64,000 nucleotides of DNA from Megalopta genalis (GCF_051020955.1 NC_135013.1:3750501-3814500), one strand, 5' to 3'. Numbered from the stretch's first letter, positions 12,301 through 23,261 are shown. Notes: generated by a model not told the origin, from the sequence alone. Numbers and translations: made by a program.

Positions 12301-12851
12301 TTCGTGCGCTGGTTGGCTGGGCCGTCTCGCGTCAGCCGTACTCGCCTCTCATTGGGTCACTGTTTTTCGTTAATAACTCGTTAATGGTGCCTTGGAGAAA
12401 ATTTTTGTAAAGGAAAAAGTTGCTTCAAATGACCCGAGGAACCCGCCACTTTTGGATTGCGAGACATTTTTGGGACACCCTGTACAGCGAATATATTGAT
12501 TATCGTGCGCGACGTTTATTAACACTTTTGTGTAACAGGTACTCTGTGACAATTTAAGAAGGCAGCAGCACCAGCTGACTGAGAATATAGCGTTGCAAGA
12601 TTCTCAGTTAAATGTTATAACGCAAAACATTTCGAACTCCGCAAAGATAAAGAGTTTGAAATCGTTAAAGGTAAATGAAAACATTTTTCACAACGCTCGG
12701 ACGTTGTTTTGCTATTCGACGAAAATTTAAACGCTGGTATATTTGATTGCAGGCAGAGCACAATATACAAAAACGAGACCTTAAATCGCTAAAGCAAGAT
12801 CTCCATAATCATATCGCGATATCACGCAGCCACAACAACATCGGTGTTTAG
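5119..12851 (+). CDS. Met: Methoprene-tolerant (juvenile hormone receptor, bHLH-PAS), 3' part of the gene
   Basis: Eight exons (5119-5485, 8336-8596, 9257-9407, 9922-10033, 10217-10925, 12071-12099, 12539-12670, 12753-12851) join in phase to 1860 nt, which is 619 residues plus TAG. Every junction is AG/GT with matching phase. The fragment starts inside PAS-A (GDLLGYSLYDFIHPRDREEL). A Ser- and acid-rich loop follows, then the RTASRREHTQYEWF block, and then PAS-B at about fragment residues 145-262, with DEYLTRHLVDGR, YCDHRVSVVAGYL and ETCGSSCYRLLSKTGEF. The next region is long, Ser/Pro-rich and predicted disordered, with an acidic EDLDSLNDLMGG motif. The last 77 residues form a Gln/Lys-rich probable coiled coil. 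In the known family, Met binds juvenile hormone in PAS-B and activates genes such as Kr-h1 with the partner Taiman. The DEYxTRH and HLVDGRI blocks are what I recognise as Met/Gce-like. Another bHLH-PAS paralogue is possible but less likely. The bHLH exons are upstream of the window. Confidence 0.82.
5933..6478. mobile_element. MITE family A copy with (TA)n-expanded core
   Basis: Left terminus TA/cagcaaattctccctaatt. The right part carries cttcccaaattgtccac and caattagggagaa. The hairpin core gcggtccgtttttatagtc pairs with gactataaagacgagccgc-like sequence, followed by about 200 bp of TA-rich expansion. Confidence 0.8.
6523..6751. mobile_element. TTAA-flanked MITE, termini CC(A/C)TTTGCACT
   Basis: Left end ccatttgcactggag and right end cgagtgcaaatgg/TTAA form an inverted repeat. 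The interior (tatcacgttccaagaacatt) matches the copies at 46229 and 47551. The left target site is degenerate (TCAA). Confidence 0.75.
7570..8033. mobile_element. MITE family C copy
   Basis: Left end ctgcggattttatgcaat and right end ttgcataaagatccgcag are inverted copies of the family C terminus. The core is an ATATAC-rich expansion. Confidence 0.65.
8336..8596 (+). CDS. Met: Met exon: first half of PAS-B
   Basis: Acceptor ttttacag/atatcgg and donor ccaaa/gtgagt. It completes the split Asp codon, runs through TSNDIIFVGVARLL, DEYLTRHLVDGR and GLSAFNFMHKDDLWW, and ends with one base of a split Met codon. Confidence 0.87.
8597..9256 (+). other. Met intron, over half occupied by a hairpin element
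   Basis: A 660-bp intron that carries the 376-bp foldback element 8720-9095. No other feature seen. Confidence 0.85.
8720..9095. mobile_element. Foldback MITE family F, complete copy
   Basis: TA/CAGGGTGTCCC on the left and gtacaccctg/TA on the right. Arms of about 150 bp pair across a GC-rich loop of about 80 bp: gttaacgagttattaacg on the left and cgttaataactcgttaac on the right. There is no coding capacity. The TA duplication and termini suggest mobilisation by a Tc1/mariner-type transposase (inference). Confidence 0.9.
9257..9407 (+). CDS. Met: Met exon: second half of PAS-B
   Basis: Acceptor ttttttgcag/tgtacg and donor gtatc/gtaagt. Encodes YVRAETCGSSCYRLLSKTG and ends FVCINTLVS with a split Ser codon. 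This is the strongest family match of the gene. Confidence 0.88.
9408..9921 (+). other. Met intron
   Basis: A 514-bp intron with a short family A MITE at 9575-9701. Nothing else seen. Confidence 0.85.
9575..9701. mobile_element. MITE family A, short complete copy
   Basis: TA/cggtaaattctccctaatt on the left and agggagaatttactg/TA on the right. The 127-bp copy lacks the central hairpin of longer members and keeps the atggacagtttgggaag / aattgtccatttttgtg arms. Confidence 0.88.
9922..10033 (+). CDS. Met: Met exon: post-PAS-B linker
   Basis: Acceptor tttttcag/ggagga and donor gacatg/gtaaaa. Enters in phase 2 and leaves in phase 0. Encodes EEEGMQLVQQMKKRFSATI and more, the segment that follows PAS-B in this family. 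Confidence 0.85.
10217..10925 (+). CDS. Met: Met exon: long Ser-rich and acidic region
   Basis: Acceptor gttacag/ggttca and donor ccaag/gtacta. It holds 236 codons, starting GSDSQQSSKSSVGDPTVVED. The interior is Ser/Pro/Lys-rich with a basic KRRHSDENDR stretch that could be a nuclear localisation signal. It ends in an acidic EDLDSLNDLMGG segment, a candidate activation motif. Confidence 0.85.
10926..12070 (+). other. Met intron
   Basis: A 1145-bp AT-rich intron. No repeat family or exon recognised. If the donor at 10926 were skipped, the frame would read about 18 more codons to a stop at 10979-10981, a possible alternative C-terminus. Confidence 0.7.
12071..12099 (+). CDS. Met: Met 29-bp microexon
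   Basis: Acceptor gctcctcag/gtacga and donor gagact/gtaagt. It completes a Gly codon and adds TTVPQIPET, converting the phase-1 end of the previous exon to the phase-0 start of the next. Phase fit on both sides is the main evidence. Confidence 0.75.
12100..12538 (+). other. Met intron, 83% hairpin element
   Basis: A 439-bp intron of which 366 bp is the foldback element 12117-12482. Only 17 bp separate the donor from the element. Confidence 0.85.
12117..12482. mobile_element. Foldback MITE family F, complete copy
   Basis: TA/CAGGGTGTCCCAAAAATG on the left and ttttgggacaccctg/TA on the right. Arm sequences are nearly identical to the copy at 8720, which points to recent activity or gene conversion. 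Confidence 0.92.
12539..12670 (+). CDS. Met: Met exon: coiled-coil part 1
   Basis: Acceptor gtaacag/gtactc and donor ttaaag/gtaaat. Forty-four codons in phase 0, VLCDNLRRQQHQLTENIALQ onward. Leu/Ile spacing and Gln/Lys content suggest an amphipathic helix. Confidence 0.8.
12753..12851 (+). CDS. Met: Met terminal coding exon
   Basis: Acceptor gattgcag/gcagag. Thirty-two codons plus TAG, beginning AEHNIQKRDLKSLKQDL and ending NNIGV. Continues the Lys-rich helical segment. Confidence 0.8.
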   Translation, partial: AEHNIQKRDLKSLKQDLHNHIAISRSHNNIGV

Positions 12852-15800
12852 AGAGATATTCAGGAATCTGCCAAGTACGTCACTTGCAAAACAAGGAACA
12901 AGACTCGAGTCAGTCACATTCAAAGTTACTATTTCTTTTCTTTTTTTTTCGTGTAAAACAGATACCAGAGAAACAAGTGTAACAGAAGAGAAAAGGGAAG
13001 GAACCGAGGTCGAAGCTGTCAGAGTGAAATTGTATGTTGATTGTTCCAGTGAAGTCTATTGTAACTCATTCCTCTTTGTGACACCAGTGATAATATGGTA
13101 AATGAAGAAATGACTACTAGTTACACATCGACAATCGGCAATAGCCTGACGGTGTTGGCTCGTATCGCCCTGTTACTCACCGTAGAAGAGATAATTGTTT
13201 ATCTACGATTACGCAAAAAAAAGGCTACGCGTCGGTTATGAAAATTTCAAACTCTTCGCACCGGCAAGAATACATAGGAACAGTGCCGTGAGCAACAAAG
13301 CATGATCGAAATAATCGGCGTACGAACTTTCTGCTGTGTACAAGTACGACGAGTTTGTACGAACGAATTGTGGACCTTGTACCTAACCTGATTTTTGGCG
13401 CAGAGACACGAACGATCATACATATATATATATCTCGGTAACTATTTCCACGAAATGCAGACGTGAATCGTATTATAAATGAGGGTCGCGTGCGTTTTAC
13501 GTACTTGCAGGTCCAATGTTGCGCAATTTTTAAAGTTTATGATAGCTAATTTGTAGATAGTGCGGAGTCGATTTAAAAATGGCCGCGCTGCTCGTCGTCT
13601 AGACTTCAACACTGTTTTATCCGGTCGTTACAAGGCCGAAATCACGAACTATTTCGATGTCGGATAAATCACGGTATATCAGCACATATATATCGGATGG
13701 ATACAGCATCAGTTTTATTTGCGCATCCTGTTGGGTCACCGGATGCCAATTAACACGAGAGAAAAAATATAATAATGTCGTGAAAGAAAATTCAATTTGA
13801 ATCTTACTGGTAAGAGCAAATTGGCAGTACAAAATTTATCGCGAATGAATGAAAGAAGAGATGTTTACGAAAAAGAAAAGAAAGAAACGGGGTCGTACTA
13901 TACATAAAAAGAAATATTAGATACATATGAACGTATCTAGATTTTATTACTGTTACACGAGTACGGTAACAATGAAATTGTAAATTGTCTCGAGTCTCAA
14001 GTATATCACCATTTTCTTTTTCTTTAAAAGAAAAAAAAAAGAAATTCGATCCTAAATCGTGTGGACTGCTAATCCTTTTTAAATGTATCTATGTATGCAC
14101 TATTTGTAACATATGCATGCACTTTCGAGCATTTTACATATTAATTTGTTATTTTTACAAATTTTTTTTACTTTTTTTTTGTCGAGGTATAACTAACGTA
14201 AATGAAACTATCGACCTGTTTTAACGGGCGGGATCGACGCCCGTCGGTCTCCGTACAAGAATTGCATAAACGAATATTATATTTCATGTTTACAACCGTT
14301 CTGTTATTGCGAATTTTTAGACTTTACTGGCCTCGTTATCCACCCAATATTATGTTACTTTATATTACTTTATTTAATTACAGCTAAGCTTTAGTGTCTA
14401 TTGATCAGTGTAGAATAATTTCCGCGGTTATCCGATGCATAATTAAAAATAAATGGCCACGGGTAGATCATGCTCTGAGCTATAAGTTGACAAGAAGAAA
14501 AAAAAAAGGAAAAGAAAATCAATAAGCATAATCGAGCGAACGAACCTACGGTTCACTGTTAAAATCGGTTGAATTATACGAATTGTAACGCTGCGCACAA
14601 CAAATTACGCAATGAGCGCATTCAACAGGGACACGTTCGACATCCTACAAATAAGGTCGTTGTTTCACATACTCATTAACAAAATACTTCAGATACAAAA
14701 TAGCGTCTATGGAAAGGTAAATTGCGTCGCGAACTCTAATATCTCGCGTTCAAGTTTTGTCTAATAACTGTCACCTCGGATCGTTCAGCCTGTACATTTA
14801 GATTTCAACTTCTGACGTGACTACATTTGGGTTGTATGCAATAATTGCTATTGATGAATACTGTTTGCGTGTCACTGAAGGCTGCGCTAGACTACGTTCG
14901 ATTACAAAGTGCCATTTACTTGGACGATCCATTCACAAAATTGATTTCTCTGGCAGCAAGTAGCAATCTGTCGGCTTCGACATGCGCTGGATGCAATTCA
15001 TGCGAACCATAATCGCCAGCAATGTTTCCATTCGCCAGCATAATAGGAGCGTCCCTCGCGTCCGCGCTACCCCCGCACCCCTAAATAATGAACAAACTGA
15101 AGTGGAGTAATGGAGGGGATGGTCGACTACCCCGCCAGCAATGTTTCCATTCGCCAGCATAATAGGAGCGTCCCTCGCGCCCGCGCTACCCCCGCACCCC
15201 TAAATAATGAACAAACTGAGGTGGAATAATGGAGGGGATGGTCGACTACCCCGACTGCGATGCGCCTGTGCCAACACGACGTATTCTCGCCACTTCAGTG
15301 TTCGCCTTTACGGGAGCTTTGCCGACGATTTCGGGATAAGTGCGAACGCTGGGGTCGCCTCTATGACGCCGGCAAATGGAAACAGCGTAATCGAACGATT
15401 TTCTAGCGTCGACAGGTACAGACAGAGATTGTAATATTTATCATCCCCTTGTCTTTATAGCCCCTCTCGCGATCGATCCGACCACTTTGATCTTCTGGAA
15501 CATACCTTTCCATTTTGTGTGACACTTGACCCTATTTCTACGAACTATGTCGGGACCTGGGGGACCTAATCGATAACGCTTGACCGCGTCTTGACGACGG
15601 TCTACTCGGTCTCTGTGAAAGACGGCCCGCAAAGGCCCTCCTCTTCGCGAGCAACGTCCGGCCCCCACCCCCTCCCCTTACAATTTACGAATTCTGTACA
15701 AACATTGCTCCTGTCCGCATAATAATTACAGCTAGTTATTACTCCCGATCGTCGGCACACACGTTCAGGCTACGTGAGGCCGCCGCTGTCTTCGGAAAAT

Positions 15801-16450
15801 CACTACCTCAGCCGCCCCAAAATAAACGGGCGGTACTAATTATTAGCCACGTCGCTGGCCGCACTTCCCGTGCACGCGTGAGCTCGTTGTTTCGCATAGT
15901 CGTTAGCATTTTTTCAACAGCCGCGAGTAAATAGATCTATGAATCGTCTAGTTCCATTTCCCTATGTACAAGTATAAATAAGGCTGATACTGTAAATAAG
16001 AATTCCGAATCGTCTCGGCGGATCGGCGACCCCCCACCCCTCACACCCCCGCACCCCTTGTTCAGGGGATCGCCAATCCTCAATTTTTCCTTTTCTTTCT
16101 TCAACAAAAGCGTGCAATCGCGCACGTACTTTGCAAACGATCCGTGTGCTTTATCCCAAATACGTTAAGAGAATGGTTTTTCTTCTTTTTTTTCGCGCGC
16201 GCGCGCTCCTCGCACGCTCGTTCGACGACGGCGTCGGTAGAGAGCGCGCCGCTTACGATTGTAACGTAGATTATTAACGATGTATTAAATATACGGGCAG
16301 CCCTCCCTTCCCGACGTCCCCCCTACTCCCTCGCCCCGCCCCACTTCTCGAGTAAGTTTCCGTTCCGAAAATGAACCACAACGACGAACGGTCCGCCGTT
16401 CCTCGGATGCACGTTATATTTTCTATAGCAACAATATATACATATATATA
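12852..16450 (+). other. Met 3' flank, probable 3'UTR and spacer
   Basis: No coding exon seen. Candidate polyadenylation hexamers occur, for example AATAAA at 14448-14453, but nothing in the sequence tells which is used. It contains the 119-bp duplication at 15014-15251 and a pyrimidine/GC patch near 16190-16210. Confidence 0.45.
15014..15251. repeat. Direct tandem duplication, 2 x 119 bp
   Basis: The unit starts cgccagcaatgtttcc and ends ggtcgactacccc. Copies 15014-15132 and 15133-15251 differ at about three positions (for example cgcgtccgcg / cgcgcccgcg). Confidence 0.95.
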
Positions 16451-16816
16451 CAGAGCGTCTCAAAAATGTCTCGTAATCCGGAAAATGGAGGGTTCCTGAG
16501 ATCATTCGAAGCAACTTTCTCCTCAGCGAAAATGCAAACCGCGGCTTCGTTTACGAGTTATCAACGAAAATCGGTGACCAATGAGAGGCGAGATCCGCTG
16601 GCGCGAGACGGCCGAGCCAATGAGCGGAGCTGGGCTTTGCGCGCTCGTTGGCTCGACCGCCTCGCGTCAGCAGAGCTCGCTTCTCATTGGTCGGCGTTTT
16701 TCATTAATAACTCGTAAACGAAGCCGCGGTTTGCATTTTCGCTAAGGAAAAAGTTACTTCAAATAACCTAAGGAATCCACCATTTCCGGATTGCGAGACA
16801 TTTTTGGGACATCCTG
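16451..16816. mobile_element. Foldback MITE family F copy
   Basis: TA/cagagcgtctcaaaaatg on the left and ttttgggacatcctg on the right. Arms acgagttatcaacgaaaa and attaataactcgtaaacg flank the GC-rich loop. Confidence 0.9.
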
Positions 16817-18359
16817 CATATGTATATATATATATATATTTATGGTGGATTCAAGTTATTCTTGATGATAATGAATATTCGTACTATTTTATAAGCTTGA
16901 TGACTTATATACCGTGAATTGTTATATAAATTGCGTATTTATTTTGTGCAAGAACGATCGTTCACGCGCTGTACAGGCAGAAAAAGAGAGAGAGAGAGAG
17001 AGAGAGAGATCATGGAATTACGGAAGAGGGGGATTTATCTGTGTATAAAATAATTCGTCGCGTATGTACGCATCATGTTCATTGTAAAAATCGTCGTTGA
17101 CCCCGTTTTTATGTCACTGACATCGACGTCAAGCGAGCCGGGCCGGACGGTCGATCGAGCCCCCCACCTGGATCACGATCTATAGTCAATTGGAAAAATC
17201 ACAGCAAGCTGTTATCATTAATTATAACGAAATGAAATGAAAAAACGAACCGAACAGACTACTCCGATCGATCGTGCGCTCCCCCGGCCGATCGCTCGAC
17301 CTTGATAAGTAAATCCAAACTTTTTTACGTGCTAGCTTATTACTAAGAAAGATTAAATGACTCTTGTATAATCCGTCGTGTTGTGGGCGTTTAGTTAAGT
17401 GAATGGCAGACTTTCCGATTCGTCATGATCGTTGTAGTACAAACAGCAAGTTTTCAAGTGTCTGTGTTTAGTGTCACTCCTCTCACCGTTGTAATCTATC
17501 GAGCGAAGGGAAAAAGCAAAAGAATAATTGTAAACGTGTTTTCGTGATCCTCGTCGGCGACGCAGTTTCGAGCGCTCGCGTACCAACCCATCCCCACCGC
17601 TGCGGCCGCGCGCGTCTCACCGTGTGCTCCCTGGTGGAGTGGGGGTAAGAAGAGAGAGAACCGCGCGCGGCCACGAATTTCCACGTTGAATCGTTATTGA
17701 GAATTAGAGGTCGAGAAATGTATGTATATGGAAACCGAGGGAAGAATATTGTATAATTATAGCGCAACCCGGTTTTCCCGTGTTAGATTCGTCGTCTCGA
17801 AACTGAATGCACCGGCCCGTTCACAGGGTAACTAACCTAACCAAAAAGATCAAAAAAGAAAGAAACAAATAAACAAACTGTCACGCAGAATTGTCACCGA
17901 GCAAAATTTTCGAAAGCTGTACACGAAAAGAAAAAAAGGTCGAACTAATCAACCAACCAACCAACCAGCATTCTTTGACAATAAATCTTGTTCATCTTAC
18001 ATTTCATTGCCCGATTCAACGAACAGGAAACGACGACACACAGTTCAGGCGCGAAAAATTACTCTTCCAATTATTTGCCGTTAACTAGGATCGATCGAAC
18101 AGATTTGTAATGGGGAACGGCATCGTTTATTGGTGACATGAAACAGACGGCACTACTGAATTCGCTAAGCTCTAACGTTTAATCTTATAATACGACTTTG
18201 TAAATAACTACCTTTGTTATATTTTATACTCTGCTGTTTGCACATAAGTGATTTTTACAATTTCTTTCTGTAAGTTACACACCGGGGGCCCCGGCTCGCC
18301 CCGCCGGCCACGATCGCGGGCGTCCTTTTATTGTATGTTTTATACATGTACAATATATA
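16817..18359. other. Spacer without recognised gene
   Basis: Contains a short (GA)n run at 16985-17008. Otherwise nothing recognisable. Confidence 0.5.
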
Positions 18360-18729
18360 CAGGGTGTCCGAAAAATGTCGAACAGTCTAGAAACGGGAGA
18401 TTCCCGAGGTCATTCGATGTAACTTTTTCCTTAACGAAAATGCGATCCGTGGCTTTGTTTACGAATTATTAACGGAAAAACGGTGACCAATGAGAGGCGA
18501 GATCAGTCGGCGCTAGGCGGCCGAGCCAATTAGCGGAACTGAGCTTGGCGCGCTCGTTGACTGGACCGCCTCGCGCCAGCCCAGCTTGGCTCTCATTGGT
18601 CACACTGTTTTTCGTTGATAACTCGCGTTAAGGATGAATCGGAGAAAATTTCTGCAAAGGAAAAAGTTACTTCAAACGTGCTCGGGAACCCCTTATTTCC
18701 GAATTGCGAGACATTTTTGGGACACCCTG
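18360..18729. mobile_element. Foldback MITE family F copy
   Basis: TA/cagggtgtccgaaaaatg on the left and tttttgggacaccctg/TA on the right, with GC-rich loop and paired arms. Confidence 0.9.
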
Positions 18730-18834
18730 TATATCTATATCTGTATAGACATGTATATTATATGTGTGCGTATCTTTCGGAGCAGAACGCTGCAAGAACG
18801 TCCTCTTCGATCAATGTTCAAAGAGACTCGCAAT

Positions 18835-18945
18835 ATGTATGTATGCATGTATGTATGCATGTATGTATGTATGTATGTATGTATGTATGTATGTATGTAT
18901 GCATGCATGTATGTATGTATGTATGTATGTATGTATGTATGTATT
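18835..18945. repeat. (TATG)n microsatellite
   Basis: About 27 units of tatg with a few tgca variants. Confidence 0.97.
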
Positions 18946-19164
18946 TCGTTTTGGATCTGTTCGGTACGGTTGGACCGCGGTCACGGTGAAATTGTCCCTC
19001 GCGAAACGATCGTCTCTTCGCGAACCGTTGTTTCCGAGAAATTGGAAGCACAACCGAGTTACGAAGCGCGTGCGCGCGCGCGCGTTTTTGTTCTTTTTTT
19101 GTTTTGTTTTTACCGTCTCCGTTCCGTGCTCTTCGAAAGAACTGGAAATTCTCCTGGCGAGAAC

Positions 19165-19171
19165 AGTGTGT

Positions 19172-19206
<35 letters not shown>
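19165..19206. repeat. (TG)n microsatellite
   Basis: About 20 TG units. Confidence 0.95.
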
Positions 19207-19209
<3 letters not shown>

Positions 19210-19387
19210 ACGCGACCGCTGGAATCTAGATGTGTGAAATCAGCACGATGTAACAACACAGCTAGACCGACTTCCGCTCTTCGTTCGACGGACAAATTCG
19301 AACGCACGATCGGCAAGAATATTCCGTGCAAGAACAGAAAGTCCCGCGCGGTAAACAAAGTTGCTCCTTGTCCGGAGACCCGTTTAA

Positions 19388-19879
19388 CACGTTCGTCGCC
19401 GCGTCACCCAGATCTGGGTGACGGGTATGCTTGCGTGGGGGCCCCGCCACCCAAATATGGGTGACGCTCTTCTTATTCAATTCATAGGACTTTCAATTGG
19501 ATTTCAAAAGGAATAAAATGGAATATAAGCACTGAAATATAAATATAGAATATACAACTTGAACATACTAAAAATGTACATATTATACTATACTTTTTAC
19601 TAATTTATATTAATTTATATTCATTACATTATACTATGTCGTATGGTGCGCGTTGAAACATTCTAAACACATTCGAGGTGATTTTGGATAATTCGAACAA
19701 TAGGTCGTAGTTTTTTCTACATTTTTTTCGCTTCTTGACGTTCAGTTTATATCGAGGTTAAATTTATCTAAAATTATTTATTTAAAAAATGTATCGCTCC
19801 GTTTATGTTTTGGTGCTCCAACAGTCGGATTTAGGCCCCGCGAGAAACTCAACCGTAATTGCGCTGGACGACGAACGTG
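19388..19879. mobile_element. TTAA-flanked MITE with termini CACGTTCGTCG
   Basis: TTAA/CACGTTCGTCG on the left and CGACGAACGTG/TTAA on the right. A subterminal perfect 20-bp palindrome, GTCACCCAGATCTGGGTGAC (19404-19423), and a near-palindromic partner, cacccaaatatgggtg, lie inside the left end. No coding capacity. TTAA duplication is the hallmark of piggyBac-type transposition. Confidence 0.8.
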
Positions 19880-20472
19880 TTAAACATTAAACGTTAAATT
19901 TCGCCGTAGCCGATAAGGACAGCGAGAATGTGATTCGCGTTTCGCGAGCTTCTCTGAAGAGAAATGCACCTCTGAATTATTATTATCTTTTTCTTATTTT
20001 TTTTTGTTTCTTTTCTCTGGCTGGGGGATGGCGGCGGCGGCGGGGGGGAGGGGGGAAAGGCGATCAAGAATGTAGCGAATTAAAACGAACGCATTAAATG
20101 TTTATTCCATTTATTGTATACTTTTCGTGTGAATATTTACAAGAGTCTTCGTTACGTTCGGATATTTTCGTATTAAACTTGCATTCGATCTTTTTGTTTT
20201 TTTTTATATGCGCTCGCGTCGTCTACTTTCGTTTAAATGCGTGGATAAATACGTACGTAGAACCGCGCGCGACACCGGAACACGGTGGAGAAAAACGGTA
20301 CGAAAGTAAACCGGAACGACACGCGTCCTAACTTCAAGAGGTGTATCACTCTTTATAGATTGCCAAAGAACCGATAACAATGTAACCGAAATCCGTTCGT
20401 CTGTTCTTCCAAACCGTGAGACGAAGAAGCGTCGACATACGCGCGCGCGCGATACGCGCTCGTACACACATA

Positions 20473-20758
20473 CAGGGTGTCCCGAAAATGTCTTGCAATC
20501 CGGAAATGGAGATTCCTGAGGTTATTTGAAGCAACTTTTTCCTTTGCGAAAATTTTCTCCGCGGCTTCGTTTACGAGTTATTAACGAAAAACATTGGCCA
20601 ATAAGAGGCGAGCTCGGTTGGCGCGCGGCGGCTCAGCCAACGAGTGCACGGAGCCCAGTTCCGCTCATTGGCTCGGCCGTCTCGCGCCAAAAAAGTTGCT
20701 TCAAATTACCTCAGGAATCCCCTACTTTCGGATTGCGAGACATTTTTAGGACACCCTG
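20473..20758. mobile_element. Foldback MITE family F, right arm internally deleted
   Basis: TA/CAGGGTGTCCCGAAAATG on the left and tttttaggacaccctg/TA on the right. The right inner arm (taactcgtaaacg) is missing, so the copy is 286 bp instead of about 370. Confidence 0.9.
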
Positions 20759-22470
20759 TACACACACACACACTAAGCGCGCGCGAACGAGGTTGATTCG
20801 CGCAGAAATTTATAAAAATGTTTGCAGTCGAGTGTCGGTTAGAGCAGCGTAGAAGACGATGGACAGGAAAATTCGATTCGAAACGAGGGTCTATCTGCCA
20901 TTGTGTGCAAAAAAAGAAACGTTAATCTCGAGGCGTTCGTTTTCCACTTTCTAGCGAAACAAACAAAGAAACAAGCAAGCAAAATAAGAAAAAAAGGAAA
21001 AACTCTTCTCTCTGTAACCGAGAACGTTGAAATTGGTCTAACGGGGGTTGCGTTCTTGCAGCAACATAACTTTCCAAATTCCGCGTTATTCTTGGGTATT
21101 GTTGAACACGAGCATTGGAACATATATTTATACGACAGAAAAAAAGAACGAAAAGAAATCAAGCATATATAATTGGTATAAACGAGTCGAGGCATCGAAG
21201 AAAAAGAAAACAACAAAAACCGAATGAAAACAACAATAACAACAAAAAACGAAAGAAGAGAGAAAGCAAAGAAAATTGATTCTGAGCAAAATCGATGAAG
21301 GGAATAAAAAAGAAAAAAACGATTGGGATCATGTACACGTATAAAACTTGTGTCAAGACTGAATTATCAAGACTTCGTGAGGAGGTGGAACATTTTTGTA
21401 AATACTACTGCCGGAAAGAAATATATGTAGAAATTGTAATGAAAAAAATTTTATGGACGTTGCAAAAACCCATTGTCATTTAAATGTATTTTCCTCCTCG
21501 TCTCCTGTCTGCTTCGTCGTGTATACCCTCATTATTATACGAGAGAAAGAAGGAAACAGAAGAACAATGTATATGTACATACTGGATAATGAAATATTTA
21601 AAATCACGAGTTATTTATTACACAACAGATTCTTAAAATAATTGCAAGACCCACACTCTGGCCCGCAACGACCGGGATTACAGATTCTCATCACAATTCA
21701 AAAACACCGTTGCGCGGCCGTCAACGATGCCGAGATGTCGTCGATTCGCGCGGCGACTCTCTCTTTCGACTGTACCTCTCGCCGCTCTCGTCGTCGGCGT
21801 TCGCTCTCGTCCCAACGGCGCTCCTCCTCCCCTCTCATTCACTCTTTGAGCATCGATCCAACGAAAATGTAATTCGGATCGGCTAAGCACGGTCCTCCGC
21901 GGTTTGGGCGCGCGTCGGCCAACGGGCCGACCATGGTCCGACGGCTTCGAGATATGTTCGCGTAAATTGGAACCGCGGACCTTGGAGAGCCACCGGCCAC
22001 GTTCTTCTGCTACGAGAGGATCGCAGGGCTCGGAGAGACCGTCGTAACATCGATCCCGGTTCTCGGAAACAGTTGACGGAAGAACCTTTGCCACGAACAA
22101 CTGTCGCGAAGTGTCGAGATCCTCGTTTTCGGAACGGTTCCCGAGATCGACAATTTTCACGGAGGCTCGATCGTCGCAACAACGGATCGACGTACACGTC
22201 GCACGTGCATATACCTTACAGAATCATCATGGAAGAAAAAGGAATACATATATGTATATACATATATATATTTTTCACGTTTACATGCGCCGTATTCGTT
22301 CAGGATAGAAAGTGTATAAATGTTAACGAAGTAAGGTTATGTTAACACGTTATCAAAAAGTGTGTGTACAATGTGTAATGGGAATCGTTTCGATATAGAA
22401 TTTTCTTCCATGTTGTGTAGTTCATTTGTAGAATAAAACGCAGAAGTACAAAGCGATTAAACTTAATTAA
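20759..22470. other. Spacer without recognised gene
   Basis: A-rich and mixed sequence, with a GC-richer patch at 21700-22100 that gives open frames on both strands and no recognisable domain. Confidence 0.45.
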
Positions 22471-22680
22471 CACTAAACCAACCGACCTGTAACGATGATT
22501 AGCGTGCATTGACACGTAAGAGTGAAAAGATAGAATTCACTTGGATTTTGTAAAGTTTTAATCATGAGACTTGTTTCAATAATATAATTTATTCAATCAT
22601 TTTCCACGAACAAGTCTCCAAAGAGTTTGTAGTATCGTAAAATAAAAAAATCGGTCATTTTGACCGTGATAGGTTTAGTG
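22471..22680. mobile_element. 210-bp TTAA-flanked MITE, termini CACTAAACC
   Basis: TTAA/CACTAAACC on the left and GGTTTAGTG/TTAA on the right, an exact inverted repeat of 9 bp. A short internal hairpin, cggtcattttgaccg, sits near the right end. Confidence 0.75.
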
Positions 22681-23261
22681 TTAAACGCATTCAAGTTACC
22701 CTCTGTTTCTTTTGCATATATTCGAACGCGTCGGCGGAGCATTGTTTACGGTAACCGAACATTAATTAACGATCGTGAATTATTCTGCAAAATAGGAATC
22801 GAAGAAGGTGATAAACACTGCGTAATAGTTGTTCGGTGTAAAAGTTCGCCGTGCGTCGACGAGAACCATCGTGTAACAGTTTCGAACGGTCGTTTCCGTT
22901 TTAAAGCCCTGTGGAATAGAAAACAAAGGAGGTGGTCGTTATTAACAAGGATTTATTACTTCGTATCGCTACCAAAATTGCAACTGTATACCGTAATAAT
23001 CGTGTGTAACCGTTCGGGCGACGAAGCTTCGAATCGAATCCCCAATCGATTTAGCCCCGTCGAAGAACAACGAACGTTGTTGCGAGAAACGGGGAACGTG
23101 TTCTAGTAGACATGCGGTTTCGCTCCGAGCCTATCGAAATAAACACCGTGCCAACTTTTACCGGACGCGTTTGCCTTCGGTAGCGCGCTGCGGTTTCTAT
23201 GTGTCCTGCGAGAAACGCCGGGGGTGTCCGTTTTTTAAACGGCCTCCGGCGTTAGATAATA

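Noticed and set aside
18634..19464. 276-codon plus-strand open frame
   Set aside because: Made from a foldback MITE end, the TATG and TG microsatellites and unrelated sequence. No domain.
21678..22160. 160-codon minus-strand Arg-rich frame
   Set aside because: GC-rich patch open on both strands with no motif, splice context or repeat-family match I recognise.
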